Below are positions 10,681 through 20,439 of a stretch of 64,000 bases of DNA, piece by piece; positions within the stretch are counted from its first letter, which is position 1, and each line of letters begins with the position of its first letter. The notes beneath the pieces are model-generated. The model saw only the letters and a program-made list of their open reading frames with translations. It did not search any database and had not been told where the DNA came from. The stretch comes from Halobacteriales archaeon YIM A00013 (GTDB lineage Archaea; Halobacteriota; Halobacteria; Halobacteriales; Haloarculaceae): positions 1 to 64,000 of the forward strand of contig JAKCFM010000002.1 of NCBI GenBank assembly GCA_025041195.1, written 5' to 3'. A program made the translations under genes and the position numbers.

Positions 10681-12231
10681 TCATGCTGTTGGATCGAACT
10701 GGCGGATGAGCACGCCGATGAATAGCGCATTAGTCACCACACCGATCATGAGATAGCCGAGTATCGTCTGGAAGGGAACCCCTGAGACCCCACTGACGAG
10801 TGCTTTGAACGGCCAATAGACGGGATCAAGCCCAGCGAGAAATTGGTACGGCTCGGGAATTATCAAGATTGCAAATATTGGGATCATGATTGAGAACCCC
10901 ACGAATTTGCCGATTGCAAGTCCCTCGACGGTATTGTCGGCAAAATTCGAAATTAACAAAATCGTTCCGATCGCCCAGAGCGATCCAACCGCTGCGGCCG
11001 AGACCATGACAGCAGGCGGAACGGCAACTAATCCAATCACAGGGATCACCAGTACCATTGAAATGAAACTCAGCGCCACCATCGAGATCGCCCGGTAGGC
11101 GATATATCCCCGGCCAGTTAATGGGGTTGACCACAGGGCTTCGAGGACTGCTTCTTCTTTTTCCTCAAGCACGAGCAGCCCGGTCATAAATCCGAACGTG
11201 AGTGGTGGTGTGAACGCGAAAAAGGCCATAATCAACGGATAGTAGGGGATGAGATCGAAGCCAGGCGCGAGCCAGGACGCAATAACTGGAACAAATAGAC
11301 GGACGAGAACGGCATAGAAAAACGGGAGGATGAAGATATACGTGAGCAATGGATCACGAAACCAGTTGCGCAGGTCTGATATGACGAGCATACCAACGGG
11401 ACCGAATCGTCGCCCCTCGAACCAACGCGTCAGCTCCGGGACTGAGACGAAACTTCCCCCACCGCCACCGACTTCGACGCCGTGGACGATGTGACGTTTG
11501 AACGCTCGATCAGCAAGCACGCCTGCAAGGCCAATCCAGACGAGGAGATAGCCGATCGAGTAGATGAGTTCGAGGCCGGTGATGGGTGTTCCAACCTCGA
11601 ATGCGCCTCCGAGAAGCAACAGTGTCGCTTTCGTGGGAATCAGGTACAACACCGGATGATCAATACCGATGAACCCCACCAGCGGGAACACAGTGGGCAA
11701 CAGATACAAAAGTGCGGTCAGCAGATACGCGTTGATCGTATCAAAACGAGCAACGGCGACGAAGCCGATCAACACGAACAGGACCGACGATAGCACCACG
11801 CCAAGCAAGAACAACATGACATCGAATTCGGGTCCAACAACGGCCACAATGAGGCTTGTAATCGTTGACAGGGCTGTGAGGGAGAGTACTTTCGAAACAA
11901 GATACTCCCGGCGTCCAAGCGGTGAAACGGTTAGTGCGTCCAGGACGCCATCACTTTTCTCAAACAGAACGAGGGCACCGATGAAAAACATGCCAAGAAA
12001 CACGGGATCACTGAACACTACCCAGGTGATGGCAATCGGCCGAACAGCGGTTGGAACTGCCAGGACGCCAGCCACGTACAGTGCCGTGATGATGGCATAA
12101 ACGGTGTACAGCCCGTACCGCATTTGTATCTGCATATCCCACCGAAGCATCGATCCGATTCGACGAAGTATTCCTGCGCGAACCCAGCCGTTCACGAGCT
12201 CTACCACTGCATTCGGAACAGTGCGACTCAT
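10681..12231 (-). CDS. ABC-2 type exporter permease
   Basis: The 516-residue membrane protein has roughly twelve hydrophobic segments in two halves, each preceded by an amphipathic stretch with the EExEExxEAL-type element (KSDGVLDALTVSPLGRREY near 90-108 and EEKEEAVLEALWSTPLTGRGY near 355-375). This is typical of fused ABC-2 permeases for drug or lipid export. ATG 12231 overlaps the stop of the ATPase gene (ATGA), so the two are translationally coupled. The divergent TetR gene beyond the ATPase probably controls both. Confidence 0.9.
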   Translation of the reverse strand: MSRTVPNAVVELVNGWVRAGILRRIGSMLRWDMQIQMRYGLYTVYAIITALYVAGVLAVPTAVRPIAITWVVFSDPVFLGMFFIGALVLFEKSDGVLDALTVSPLGRREYLVSKVLSLTALSTITSLIVAVVGPEFDVMLFLLGVVLSSVLFVLIGFVAVARFDTINAYLLTALLYLLPTVFPLVGFIGIDHPVLYLIPTKATLLLLGGAFEVGTPITGLELIYSIGYLLVWIGLAGVLADRAFKRHIVHGVEVGGGGGSFVSVPELTRWFEGRRFGPVGMLVISDLRNWFRDPLLTYIFILPFFYAVLVRLFVPVIASWLAPGFDLIPYYPLIMAFFAFTPPLTFGFMTGLLVLEEKEEAVLEALWSTPLTGRGYIAYRAISMVALSFISMVLVIPVIGLVAVPPAVMVSAAAVGSLWAIGTILLISNFADNTVEGLAIGKFVGFSIMIPIFAILIIPEPYQFLAGLDPVYWPFKALVSGVSGVPFQTILGYLMIGVVTNALFIGVLIRQFDPTA

Positions 12232-13139
12232 TGGAGTGCCTCTCCAGTAACCGCAATGAACACATCCTCCAGGGTTGCCTCTTCAGTATGGATCGTTTCG
12301 ATGTCACCTGAGGCAAGCAGCGTTTCAAAGGCCGTATTCTCACTGAGAGTATCGAGGTCGAACGTCTGTGATTCGACCCGATCCTCGCCCTGCATCTCAA
12401 CTCGGACACGACGCTTTCCGTGAGCTCGCTTGAGGGAAGTGGGTTCGTCGATCACTGGTAACTTCCCGTCGATCATGAACCCCACTCGATCACACAATTG
12501 ATCTGCGACAGTCATGTTGTGGGTAGTGATAAATACGGTTTTTCCGGCTGACTGTAAATCGAGCACGATGTTTTTGATATTGCGTGCATTCACTGGATCG
12601 AGACCGTTGGTTGGCTCATCGAGAAATAGCACATCGGGGTCGTGCAACAGGGCTCGGGCAACGTTGAGTCGGCCCTTCATTCCTTTCGAGTAGTCGTTAA
12701 CTTTCTCAGTGGCGTCGTCGTCGAGTCCGACGAGCTCTAGGACCACCATTGGGTCTCGGATTTCGCTCTCGAAAAGTGCACCAAACAGTTCGAGATTTTC
12801 CTTCCCAGTTAGTTTCAGATAGTGGTTTGGTGACTCTGCAGAAATTCCAATCCGCTCGTAGTACGCCCCAGTTTGCTGGGAGACTTCTCCGCCGAGCACG
12901 GCAGCATGGCCCGTATAATCATCGAGCAGTCCTGTTAGCACTTTCTGCGTTGTGCTCTTGCCGGCGCCACTCGGCCCGAGAAACCCGAAAATCTCTCCCT
13001 CGAAAACGCGAAAGGAGATCTCTTCAACCGCGGGTACAGCACTCCCCGGATAGTTGTACGTGAGGTCTACTACGTCGATAACGGTGGTTTGCGCAGCATC
13101 TGGGGGTTCTGTATCCGGACCATCGCGATCGCGAGTCAT
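12228..13139 (-). CDS. ABC exporter ATP-binding protein
   Basis: The 303-residue ATPase has Walker A GPSGAGKST near residue 57, a variant signature YSKGMKGRLNVARAL near 150 in place of LSGGQ, and Walker B VLFLDEPTNGLD near 170. The C-terminal extension after about 225 is typical of DrrA/CcmA-like exporter ATPases. It pairs with the downstream permease by a 4-bp overlap. The YSKGMK signature is common in this subfamily and is not a defect. Cargo unknown; drug or lipid export is the usual role. Confidence 0.93.
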   Translation of the reverse strand: MTRDRDGPDTEPPDAAQTTVIDVVDLTYNYPGSAVPAVEEISFRVFEGEIFGFLGPSGAGKSTTQKVLTGLLDDYTGHAAVLGGEVSQQTGAYYERIGISAESPNHYLKLTGKENLELFGALFESEIRDPMVVLELVGLDDDATEKVNDYSKGMKGRLNVARALLHDPDVLFLDEPTNGLDPVNARNIKNIVLDLQSAGKTVFITTHNMTVADQLCDRVGFMIDGKLPVIDEPTSLKRAHGKRRVRVEMQGEDRVESQTFDLDTLSENTAFETLLASGDIETIHTEEATLEDVFIAVTGEALQ

Positions 13140-13280
13140 CGTCGGACTCCCATCACTGAACGCGGCTCGAAATCAACGACGATCTCGCGCCCTTTTGCGG
13201 AGGTTGGTATTTGCTTCGGAACCATATTCATCCCTTGACTCTATAACTAAATATCTTTTTTGGTCATGAAGTCATAAATG

Positions 13281-13297
13281 ATAACCGATCTGGTTAT
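13281..13297. promoter_or_regulatory. inverted repeat, candidate TetR operator
   Basis: ATAACC at 13281-13286 and GGTTAT at 13292-13297 form a perfect 6-bp inverted repeat with a 5-bp centre. It lies 26-42 bp upstream of the TetR start and inside the spacer shared with the divergent ABC exporter operon. The position suits repression of the TetR gene itself and perhaps of the exporter. Binding is inferred. Confidence 0.45.
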
Positions 13298-13322
13298 GTA
13301 GTTACGGATGGAGTAGAACAAT

Positions 13323-13970
13323 ATGCGCGGTTTCAGCGACGAGGAACGTGAACGGATCCGAGAGCAACTCATCCGGTCAGGTCGCGAACTACTGCTTACC
13401 TATGGCCCACAGAAGACCACTGTCAAGGATATCACAAACGAAGTCGGAATTGCCAAACCCACATTCTATCAATTCTTTGATGCCAAAGCTGATATTTATC
13501 TGCTGATCCTCCAGCGGGAGTTGGATGGGTTCGTCGAGCGGGTTCGGTCGGAACTGGATGGGGTGGCAGACGCTCAAATGGGATTGGAACGATTGTTCTG
13601 GTGCTATGCTGAGCTCGCCGACGAGAACCCGATCATCCAGCAAATGGTTATACAGAACAATCACCAGGATTTCTTCCGCACCGTCTCAACAACAACACTT
13701 GAAACGGTCCAACAGGAAGAAATGACAAAGCTTGCAGTACTCATCGAAGACCTGAAGCGAATGAGTGATGGTCCACTGCAAGATATCGACGTGGCCACTG
13801 TACTGAGTCTCATGGCAGGGACGATTGGGTTGCTTGCCGTTCACAAAGACGACTTCAAGGAATACGAGGCAGAACTCGCAGAGTACGACGAAGGAATGTA
13901 TACACAGTTACAGAATGTTCTCATTTCGTCGCTGGCTCGAGGCCTAACAATCGCAGAACCAGACGACTGA
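13323..13970 (+). CDS. TetR/AcrR family transcriptional regulator
   Basis: The 215-residue protein has the TetR N-terminal helix-turn-helix at about residues 10-60, with TVKDITNEVGIAKPTFYQFF as the recognition region. An all-helical ligand-binding and dimerisation domain follows. It is transcribed away from the ABC exporter genes across a 183-bp spacer with an inverted repeat, the usual layout for a drug-responsive repressor controlling its neighbour. Ligand unknown. Confidence 0.92.
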   Translation: MRGFSDEERERIREQLIRSGRELLLTYGPQKTTVKDITNEVGIAKPTFYQFFDAKADIYLLILQRELDGFVERVRSELDGVADAQMGLERLFWCYAELADENPIIQQMVIQNNHQDFFRTVSTTTLETVQQEEMTKLAVLIEDLKRMSDGPLQDIDVATVLSLMAGTIGLLAVHKDDFKEYEAELAEYDEGMYTQLQNVLISSLARGLTIAEPDD

Positions 13971-14250
13971 TACAGCTGGCTCACTCCTACAGCGTATCCT
14001 ATTATTGAATTCTTCGTTTCTGGATATCATCGCAGTCCATGCTGGATTCACTCTGCCCCGATTTCGTGGAAGATCTCCGGGAACGCTCGTCAGGTACTGC
14101 CTGGAGAAAGCCTATCTTATCTGAGGAGTTTGCGTGGTTTCCGGTTCCAGGACAAGGGAGCATAGAGGTGGGGATATTATATTCACCTGACACTGTGGTT
14201 GGCGCACTAATTTTTTGACGTCTGCCTGCGAACACCATTGTATCCAGACC

Positions 14251-14616
14251 ATGACCGAACGTCCATCTGAGAGCGGCCGATCTTGGCTTCGCCTGCTTCT
14301 CATCCTCATTGCAGTCCTCCTGGCGCTGCCAATTGTTCTTATGCTTCTACTGCTGCCGATGGGAATGATGGGCTGGGGTGGTGGTCCCGGCTCAGGAATG
14401 ATACTGTCGCCGCTATTGGCAATCGGAATGCTGGGTGTATTTTTCATCATTCTCCTTGGTGGAGGCGTTGTCCTCTATCGAGCAGTTACGGAGGGTTCAC
14501 TCAGTGGTACTGATCGTGCGCTCGAAGAACTCCGTCTATCGTACGCTCGTGGGGAACTCTCGCAGGAAGAATTCGAGCAGCGACGAAACGATCTCGAACG
14601 GACAGAGCGCCCCTGA
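14251..14616 (+). CDS. SHOCT-domain small membrane protein
   Basis: From ATG 14251 the protein has 121 residues: a short polar N-terminus, two hydrophobic spans (about 11-35 and 47-73) and a C-terminal SHOCT motif (ALEELRLSYARGELSQEEF near 88-106). SHOCT is a short helical oligomerisation tail found in many haloarchaeal membrane proteins of unknown function. An upstream TTG at 14215 is in frame but would put polar residues before the span, so the ATG is preferred. The 280 bp before it hold nothing recognisable. Confidence 0.82.
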   Translation: MTERPSESGRSWLRLLLILIAVLLALPIVLMLLLLPMGMMGWGGGPGSGMILSPLLAIGMLGVFFIILLGGGVVLYRAVTEGSLSGTDRALEELRLSYARGELSQEEFEQRRNDLERTERP

Positions 14617-14782
14617 CGCGCTATTTATTGGCTCCTATGGACGATTCTTGGCTTCAATCTTTTGGAGATGCTTTGAAGCTATGGCTGGCGCAGAGTCAAG
14701 ATCGGCAGCGACCTCCCTGAAACCCCACGGTGGTGTCATATCTACAGTACAACTATGACCTCGTACCGCTTTATTCGGATTT

Positions 14783-17700
14783 TCATCTTTCGTCAATCAG
14801 TGTTGCCCGACGATTCAAGAACTGTTGGTGTTCCACTTCATGGCCAGTTCGCTTTGCTATTTCGATCCCTTCTTCGCACAAATCAATTGCTTCCTGATAG
14901 GAACCTCGCTGCTCGCGTTTATCAATATATTTGGATATTCTATCCATTTCGTAAGATATCGTCCCATTTTCGTTAATGACCGAGATTGCAGCTTCGAAGT
15001 GGTTCTCAGCGGCTGCTTGATTACCACGTTTTTTGGCAATCCTTCCGAGCGTGGCTAATGTACGGATCTTTCTCCTGTAGAGACTGTTGTAACCAAGATC
15101 TTGATATATTTTCAACTCTTTTTCGTATGTATCCGTAGCCACTCCCCAATCCCCACGAAATTCTGCGATACCACCAAGTATTGCTAATGTACTAGCCTCG
15201 CCTTGACGGTTACCAACCGCTCGATAGATGGCTATCATTTTCTCGAAATATCCCATAGCCGCCAAGTGATCTCCGCGCCTTCGAGCTTCGTGGCCAAGAT
15301 CCCCGACATTTTCTAGCATTATTTTATCGTTTTCACCTATGTCTTGCCAGAGTGTGTGAATCTCCGAGTGGTACTCCGAAGCGGCTGTTTGGTCACCACG
15401 TTCGGAAGCAAGATCCCTAAGGGTGGCTAGACTTTGCCGTATACCACGCCGATTCCCCATCTCTCGGCTGATCCTGAGTGAATCCTTAAAATATTTCTCG
15501 GCGGCTTCAACGTCGCCACGTTCCTCCGTAACCTCCCCGAGATTGGTGAGATATTGCGCAATGGAATGGTGATCTTCACTTTCTTTGGCGATTGTGAGTG
15601 CTCGCTGGTGGTAGCTGGTGGCAGACTCTTGGTCCCCACGCTTGCGGGCGACCGCTCCCAGGTTTGTGAGACAGTGTGCAATCCTGTTTTTATCACCCCT
15701 TTCTCGTTCGATGGAGAGTGCCCGCTCGTGGTAGTTGCGGGCAGCTTCGAGGGTACCATCCGTATTATTGGGTTTCCCACTGTCGTTGTATCTTCGTGCT
15801 CGCTTATACGCGATAATTCCAAGATTGGTGAGACACCGAGCGATGCATTGTGGATGGTCCTTTTGACGTTCTTTTTTGAGGATTTCTGTTTGATATTCGT
15901 GTGCGATCTCCGGCTTCCACCGATTGCAAAAGAGTAGATCGAGATCGATCTGATTTCTACAGTAACTATCCGGTAAATGTACTGATCGTGACAGTGGCGG
16001 TTGATTCTCGTAGAACTCGCTGGCGGTCGCCAAATCACCGCAGATCCAAGCAATTTCCAATTTACTGTTGAACGTTGACAACCGGCTTTTCTGAGACGCT
16101 TCTAACTCTTTGTCTAGTGTCTCGATCAACTCCTCGATTTTGTCGAGTTCTGACTGTGCATCAGCAAACGCTTCACGATAAAGATGACCAAATCCACGAG
16201 CAATATGCCACTGTATTCTAATGGCCATAGAGCAGGAATCCGGGAGCCGAATGGAGCAGGTTTTCGGTGTTCCGTATACTGCTCCGAGACTGGGAGATAT
16301 CGTTCCAATGGCGGCAATTCTGCAGACGATGTGGTTGGCGATTGATTCGGAACCGTCCATTTCAGAACTAATAATTGGAAGATCGGTTCGCGTCCATCGA
16401 CGGCTATTCTCACTGCAGGAATTTGTTTCGGTATGTCGAAATAGAGCATCGATACACCGTTCGAACCGATCGATTACGGTCTGTCTATCTGAAATCTCCA
16501 GCATTCGTTCGAGATACAGCACAGACCACAGTGGATGCGGAATTTGCAGTCCTTCGCTGGTCGATTCAAGAATCAATCTATCGAGGAGATCAATTGAACG
16601 CTCGATGGATCTGTGGTCGTGGTGATCGTCGACCAGAGCGTATACGAATGTATTTTCGATCGGAAGGTTTGCTGCGTTCAGAATGTTAATCATCAGCGTA
16701 ACCGTCTGGAGGCAGCCATCCTCTTCTGTGCATTGTTCGACGGCAGTATAGACCTGATCAACATCGGCGTGTACCGGAGAGTCAAAACCCGCAACGTTCA
16801 GTTCTGGCTCGACCAGTAGGGATACCACCGGCAAAAATCCATCACTGTTGCTTTTACATATTTCTTGATACATCTGTCCCCCAGTGAAATCTAACGTTGT
16901 GCCGCTAAGCGCTTGGTATTTATCGAGTGCTCGTTGGCACTCCCGCTCGTCGAGAGTAGGAATTTCAACGGTTCCAAACTGATCGCGTTGTCGCTTCAGT
17001 CCAGAATGATCCATAACATGTGTATTAGTGTACCACTTACGCTCTGTGCTGGTAAGAAGACCCCCGACGTTTCCCGCCGTATCTGTAGCATTGAGCATCT
17101 CAAATATCGTGCTGGCATCTCGCTTTGAGGCGTCCTCGATGACAATCAATAGCTCATTCTCAACAGAGTGACAGGCTTTGGTGAGCAAATCTAGCTTCTC
17201 GAATAATGGCACAGGCCTGTCACGATACAGTACTATCCCTCGATCACAGTTGTCGTACCACTGACAAGCAACCTGTTTACAGATGGTGCCCTTTCCAGTG
17301 CCATCCTCTCCGAGTACCACCAGATTCTCACCTGCAGTGAGCCGCGTGAGTATCTCTTCAGCCACGATTCGACGGTCACCGCCAGTTTTCATTGCTGGAC
17401 GTTCTCGCAAAAGTGAATAGTCTGCATTGACCTCTGTGAGAGAAACCCCCGTTCGCCAGGCTGTTTCGGGAGTTCTTGGCGTTTGACGTTCAAAGTAGAG
17501 CGTATCGATTCGGTCGAATCCAGCATGCCGCAAGGTGGATGTCGCCTTTTGGGTCAATTCTTGATGGATTACTGTCAATCGATCATCTAGCTCAGTCACA
17601 GCGGTACGCAGCTCGGTTTCGAATACATCTTCTAACGCCGTCCCGATGACGCGATCAGCGAATGTGCGAAGCGTCGTCTGATAGGCTTTCGTTACGGTAG

Positions 17701-18052
17701 CTTCAACCGTATCTCGCCAGTTCGGTGTACTGTCGAAATCTGTAACCATCTCTATCGCATCCACAAATCGAACGATAGCTTCTCGTTCGTTCGCGAATGT
17801 TTGCGGTTCAGTATCGGATTTTTCGGCAGTCTCTGACCGATGTATCTCAATATAATCGACTGCATCCGTGATGGTATCCGTGCGGACTCGGTTGATATTC
17901 TCCGATATTCCTACTGTGAATGCAGTGGTCATCTCTTCGATCGCTGTCGACAATCGCTCATCCGTTAGCGATTTTCCAACATTCTCGACACCGGCTTCCC
18001 TACCAGTAGCTAGTCCACTTGCAATGAAATAAATAACAAATGATTCGATCAT
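14783..18052 (-). CDS. STAND-type P-loop NTPase with C-terminal TPR array
   Basis: Using ATG 18052, the protein has 1089 residues. The N-terminus is a hydrophobic stretch (about 1-15) followed by a helical region to about 220 of no known family. A P-loop NTPase module follows: Walker A GEDGTGKGT at about 248-256 and a hydrophobic Walker B ending in IEDA near 300-308. About 700 residues of helical repeats come next, the last 400 being clear TPRs of about 40 residues (for example CLTNLGAVARKRGD, YLTNLGEVTEERGD). This is the STAND signal-transduction ATPase layout, in which the repeats sense a ligand and the NTPase oligomerises. The NTPase flank (AWRTGVSLTEVNADY) matches the 1224-residue protein at 45085-48759, so the two are paralogues. 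The effector is unclear; the N-terminal hydrophobic piece may tether it to the membrane. A frame start further up, near 18115, is less likely. Confidence 0.85.
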   Translation of the reverse strand: MIESFVIYFIASGLATGREAGVENVGKSLTDERLSTAIEEMTTAFTVGISENINRVRTDTITDAVDYIEIHRSETAEKSDTEPQTFANEREAIVRFVDAIEMVTDFDSTPNWRDTVEATVTKAYQTTLRTFADRVIGTALEDVFETELRTAVTELDDRLTVIHQELTQKATSTLRHAGFDRIDTLYFERQTPRTPETAWRTGVSLTEVNADYSLLRERPAMKTGGDRRIVAEEILTRLTAGENLVVLGEDGTGKGTICKQVACQWYDNCDRGIVLYRDRPVPLFEKLDLLTKACHSVENELLIVIEDASKRDASTIFEMLNATDTAGNVGGLLTSTERKWYTNTHVMDHSGLKRQRDQFGTVEIPTLDERECQRALDKYQALSGTTLDFTGGQMYQEICKSNSDGFLPVVSLLVEPELNVAGFDSPVHADVDQVYTAVEQCTEEDGCLQTVTLMINILNAANLPIENTFVYALVDDHHDHRSIERSIDLLDRLILESTSEGLQIPHPLWSVLYLERMLEISDRQTVIDRFERCIDALFRHTETNSCSENSRRWTRTDLPIISSEMDGSESIANHIVCRIAAIGTISPSLGAVYGTPKTCSIRLPDSCSMAIRIQWHIARGFGHLYREAFADAQSELDKIEELIETLDKELEASQKSRLSTFNSKLEIAWICGDLATASEFYENQPPLSRSVHLPDSYCRNQIDLDLLFCNRWKPEIAHEYQTEILKKERQKDHPQCIARCLTNLGIIAYKRARRYNDSGKPNNTDGTLEAARNYHERALSIERERGDKNRIAHCLTNLGAVARKRGDQESATSYHQRALTIAKESEDHHSIAQYLTNLGEVTEERGDVEAAEKYFKDSLRISREMGNRRGIRQSLATLRDLASERGDQTAASEYHSEIHTLWQDIGENDKIMLENVGDLGHEARRRGDHLAAMGYFEKMIAIYRAVGNRQGEASTLAILGGIAEFRGDWGVATDTYEKELKIYQDLGYNSLYRRKIRTLATLGRIAKKRGNQAAAENHFEAAISVINENGTISYEMDRISKYIDKREQRGSYQEAIDLCEEGIEIAKRTGHEVEHQQFLNRRATLIDER

Positions 18053-18229
18053 TTGAATATAGATACACATGCAATATATATGTGTGTTGCCGGACACTGC
18101 TGGAAATTGGCCCAACCGTGTGTATTATATATGTATTCTCAGGATATTAGGACAGTAGAAAAATGTTCTATTCTAGATCACAGATTGAAAGAACCGCATC
18201 AACGTGTGGCTGGATGTCAACGTTGTAAC

Positions 18230-20077
18230 TCACTGAGTAGGTGGGATATCGACGATACCGATTGTCCACAGATCCTCCGTCGAGTCTTGTGCCCTGACGC
18301 CATCGACCGCACAACGCCATCCCTTCTCTGGACCTCGCCACCATGGATCGAACGTGTGCATTCCGTTGTTCGCCCAACCGGAGCCAAATTCGTGCAACAC
18401 TGGCGATCCTGACACTTCCCTATCAGCGTACGTGGTCGGGGACAGCTCGGTAACCTCATAGCAACGGATGGCGTCGCCGTAGTTTTCGACGCAGTCCTGG
18501 AAGTAGAGATACAGCCGTCCGTCAATGACGATCGGTCTCCCACCTTGTCGACCTGCGCGTAGCCGATTGGACACGACAGGATTCTGTGCATGTGGTGTCC
18601 ATCCTTCGCGTTCGAGGTCGGTGGAATGATACACCATTACGTTATCGTATCCCCGGTCAGTGAACAGCCACCATCGCCCGTTGTACCGTACGAACGTCGG
18701 ATCGTGCGCGTAGTATCCGTCCTCGATGGTGTTTCCAATGTGTGTCCATTTGGTGGGGAAATCCTGCGCTTTGTACAGTTCCACCCTCCGTCCGGTCGGT
18801 GGACACATATAGTATTCTCCATGATACTTCCAGACGAGTGGGAAGGACGTGTGGTACTGCTTCGTGAGGACGACCTGATTGTACGTCCAGTTTCGTCCAT
18901 CCGGACTGGTAGCGTGCCCAATTGGTGCATCTGGGCGCCGGTTTTCGTTGAGTATTTCGAAGAACATGTGCCATGTTCCGTCCTCGACGAACATGAACGG
19001 ATCCGCAACGTAGTCCACATCTCCGTAATCAGTCACATCACTCGCTCGCAACACGGGTGTTGCAGCAGATGGGTGGAAATTACTTCCCGTCGGTGGTTGC
19101 ACGGAGGGTGGTGCGTGGGGTGTTTGTGGAATCGTGTCTCCCGAGTGCGGTGCGGTAGTATCGGTTGTGGCCTCCAGAACAAGATATCCTACCTGTTCGT
19201 TTACATGGTACATCTCGCTGTCCAGGCTTCGTTCTTCTTCGACCTTCACCGTGACGCTCGTTGACGTTAGATTCCGGTGACGGAGACCAGCAGTATTTGA
19301 ACCCTTGAACGACTGCATCGCAGCGAGGAACACAGGGTTCGAGTAGGTGGTTTCGAAGGAGAGTTGGCTCCAATGGTTATCGAGGTCCATTTGGCCGGCT
19401 TCGAATGCCATCCCATTCAGTGTACCAGCACCCGGTTCGATGGCAATGTAGCCGATCGACTCCGTACGGTGGTATCCCCCAGTTTTTTCTTCTTCCTGCA
19501 ATCTCACTGCAAACCCATCAGTCGTAACGTCACTAACTCGAGTGACAATTGCTTGCGCCCCCTGAACGGTTTCAGATTGACAGAATACGAGGGGGGTAGT
19601 GTCGAACGTTTGATCGAATGAAACTGACCTCCACGTGTGGTCGGTAACTGTCCGACCGACCTCGACAGCGCTACCACCATCAAGCTCGTACGTTCCTGGC
19701 TCAATCGCTACACTCCCAACGGTTTCGTCATAATGAATCCTATTTAGATAAAGCCACTCCTCAATGCGGGCATCGAACTGATCACTGGAGACGTTTCGAA
19801 GTCGGATGTGACAGGGATCACTACCAGCAAACGACGGGGCCATCGCGATAACGACTGGTGAGTCGTATTGGTTCCCGAGGGTGTAGGTTTGCCATGGATC
19901 GTCGACCGTGATCGGACGCGCTGTGGCAGGCACTTTGGTCGTTGCTCTCGCAGGCTGTGTGGTAGTGGAACTTGTTTGTGCCTTCGCCCCGCCGACACCG
20001 GCTAGCATTCCTGTGGTTCCAATGGTTTTGAGAATGGAACGTCTCCCAATCGATGAATCAATATGATCGTCTTTCAT
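18230..20077 (-). CDS. Tat-secreted lectin-like repeat / five-blade propeller protein
   Basis: The 615-residue protein begins with a Tat signal (GRRSILKTIG at 11-20, hydrophobic region to about 33). Residues about 60-305 hold three copies of an ~80-residue beta unit with recurring IGYIAIEPG-type and WxxVSFxxxF-type segments, reminiscent of H-type lectin-like domains. After a Pro/Thr linker, residues about 340-610 form a GH43-like five-blade propeller (YVADPFMFVEDGTWHMFFE, IGHATSPDGRNWTYN, YYMCPPTGRRVELYKA, HDPTFVRYNGRWWLFTD). This resembles the domain attached to plant inositolphosphorylceramide glycosyltransferases and some bacterial polysaccharide proteins. Glycan binding is likely; hydrolysis is not proven. 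It lies upstream of the STAND gene on the same strand (177-bp gap). Confidence 0.75.
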   Translation of the reverse strand: MKDDHIDSSIGRRSILKTIGTTGMLAGVGGAKAQTSSTTTQPARATTKVPATARPITVDDPWQTYTLGNQYDSPVVIAMAPSFAGSDPCHIRLRNVSSDQFDARIEEWLYLNRIHYDETVGSVAIEPGTYELDGGSAVEVGRTVTDHTWRSVSFDQTFDTTPLVFCQSETVQGAQAIVTRVSDVTTDGFAVRLQEEEKTGGYHRTESIGYIAIEPGAGTLNGMAFEAGQMDLDNHWSQLSFETTYSNPVFLAAMQSFKGSNTAGLRHRNLTSTSVTVKVEEERSLDSEMYHVNEQVGYLVLEATTDTTAPHSGDTIPQTPHAPPSVQPPTGSNFHPSAATPVLRASDVTDYGDVDYVADPFMFVEDGTWHMFFEILNENRRPDAPIGHATSPDGRNWTYNQVVLTKQYHTSFPLVWKYHGEYYMCPPTGRRVELYKAQDFPTKWTHIGNTIEDGYYAHDPTFVRYNGRWWLFTDRGYDNVMVYHSTDLEREGWTPHAQNPVVSNRLRAGRQGGRPIVIDGRLYLYFQDCVENYGDAIRCYEVTELSPTTYADREVSGSPVLHEFGSGWANNGMHTFDPWWRGPEKGWRCAVDGVRAQDSTEDLWTIGIVDIPPTQ

Positions 20078-20360
20078 AATTATAAAATTTTTATAGTTTG
20101 TTTGTGTTGTCTGTGGGAAATCTCTTAGAGGGTATCCAAATCGACCTACTATGTCGGACCAATCCCATATGTAGAAATACCTTTAGAGGAGAATTAACAT
20201 TAATCTGTTGGTTATATCACGACTGATTACCAATTAAATTCTTATACTTTCCACTTACTTATTATTTGAATATGTGTTCCTTTGATCAAAACATACTGTG
20301 CAGCGGTGACTGAATGATCGTGCGTACTTCCTTCAGATAGCAGTGTTTTGGGACCTTCTC
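20078..20360. other. AT-rich intergenic region
   Basis: It probably contains the promoter of the leftward lectin-like gene (AT-rich at 20080-20100) and nothing else recognisable. The 20170-20270 part is strongly AT-rich. Confidence 0.4.
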
Positions 20361-20439
20361 AGTGGTTGGTCTCGACGATATCGACCGTTCCGAATTCGCG
20401 CTCAGCCGCCGTAAACAACCGCTTGACATCGCCTTCCTT

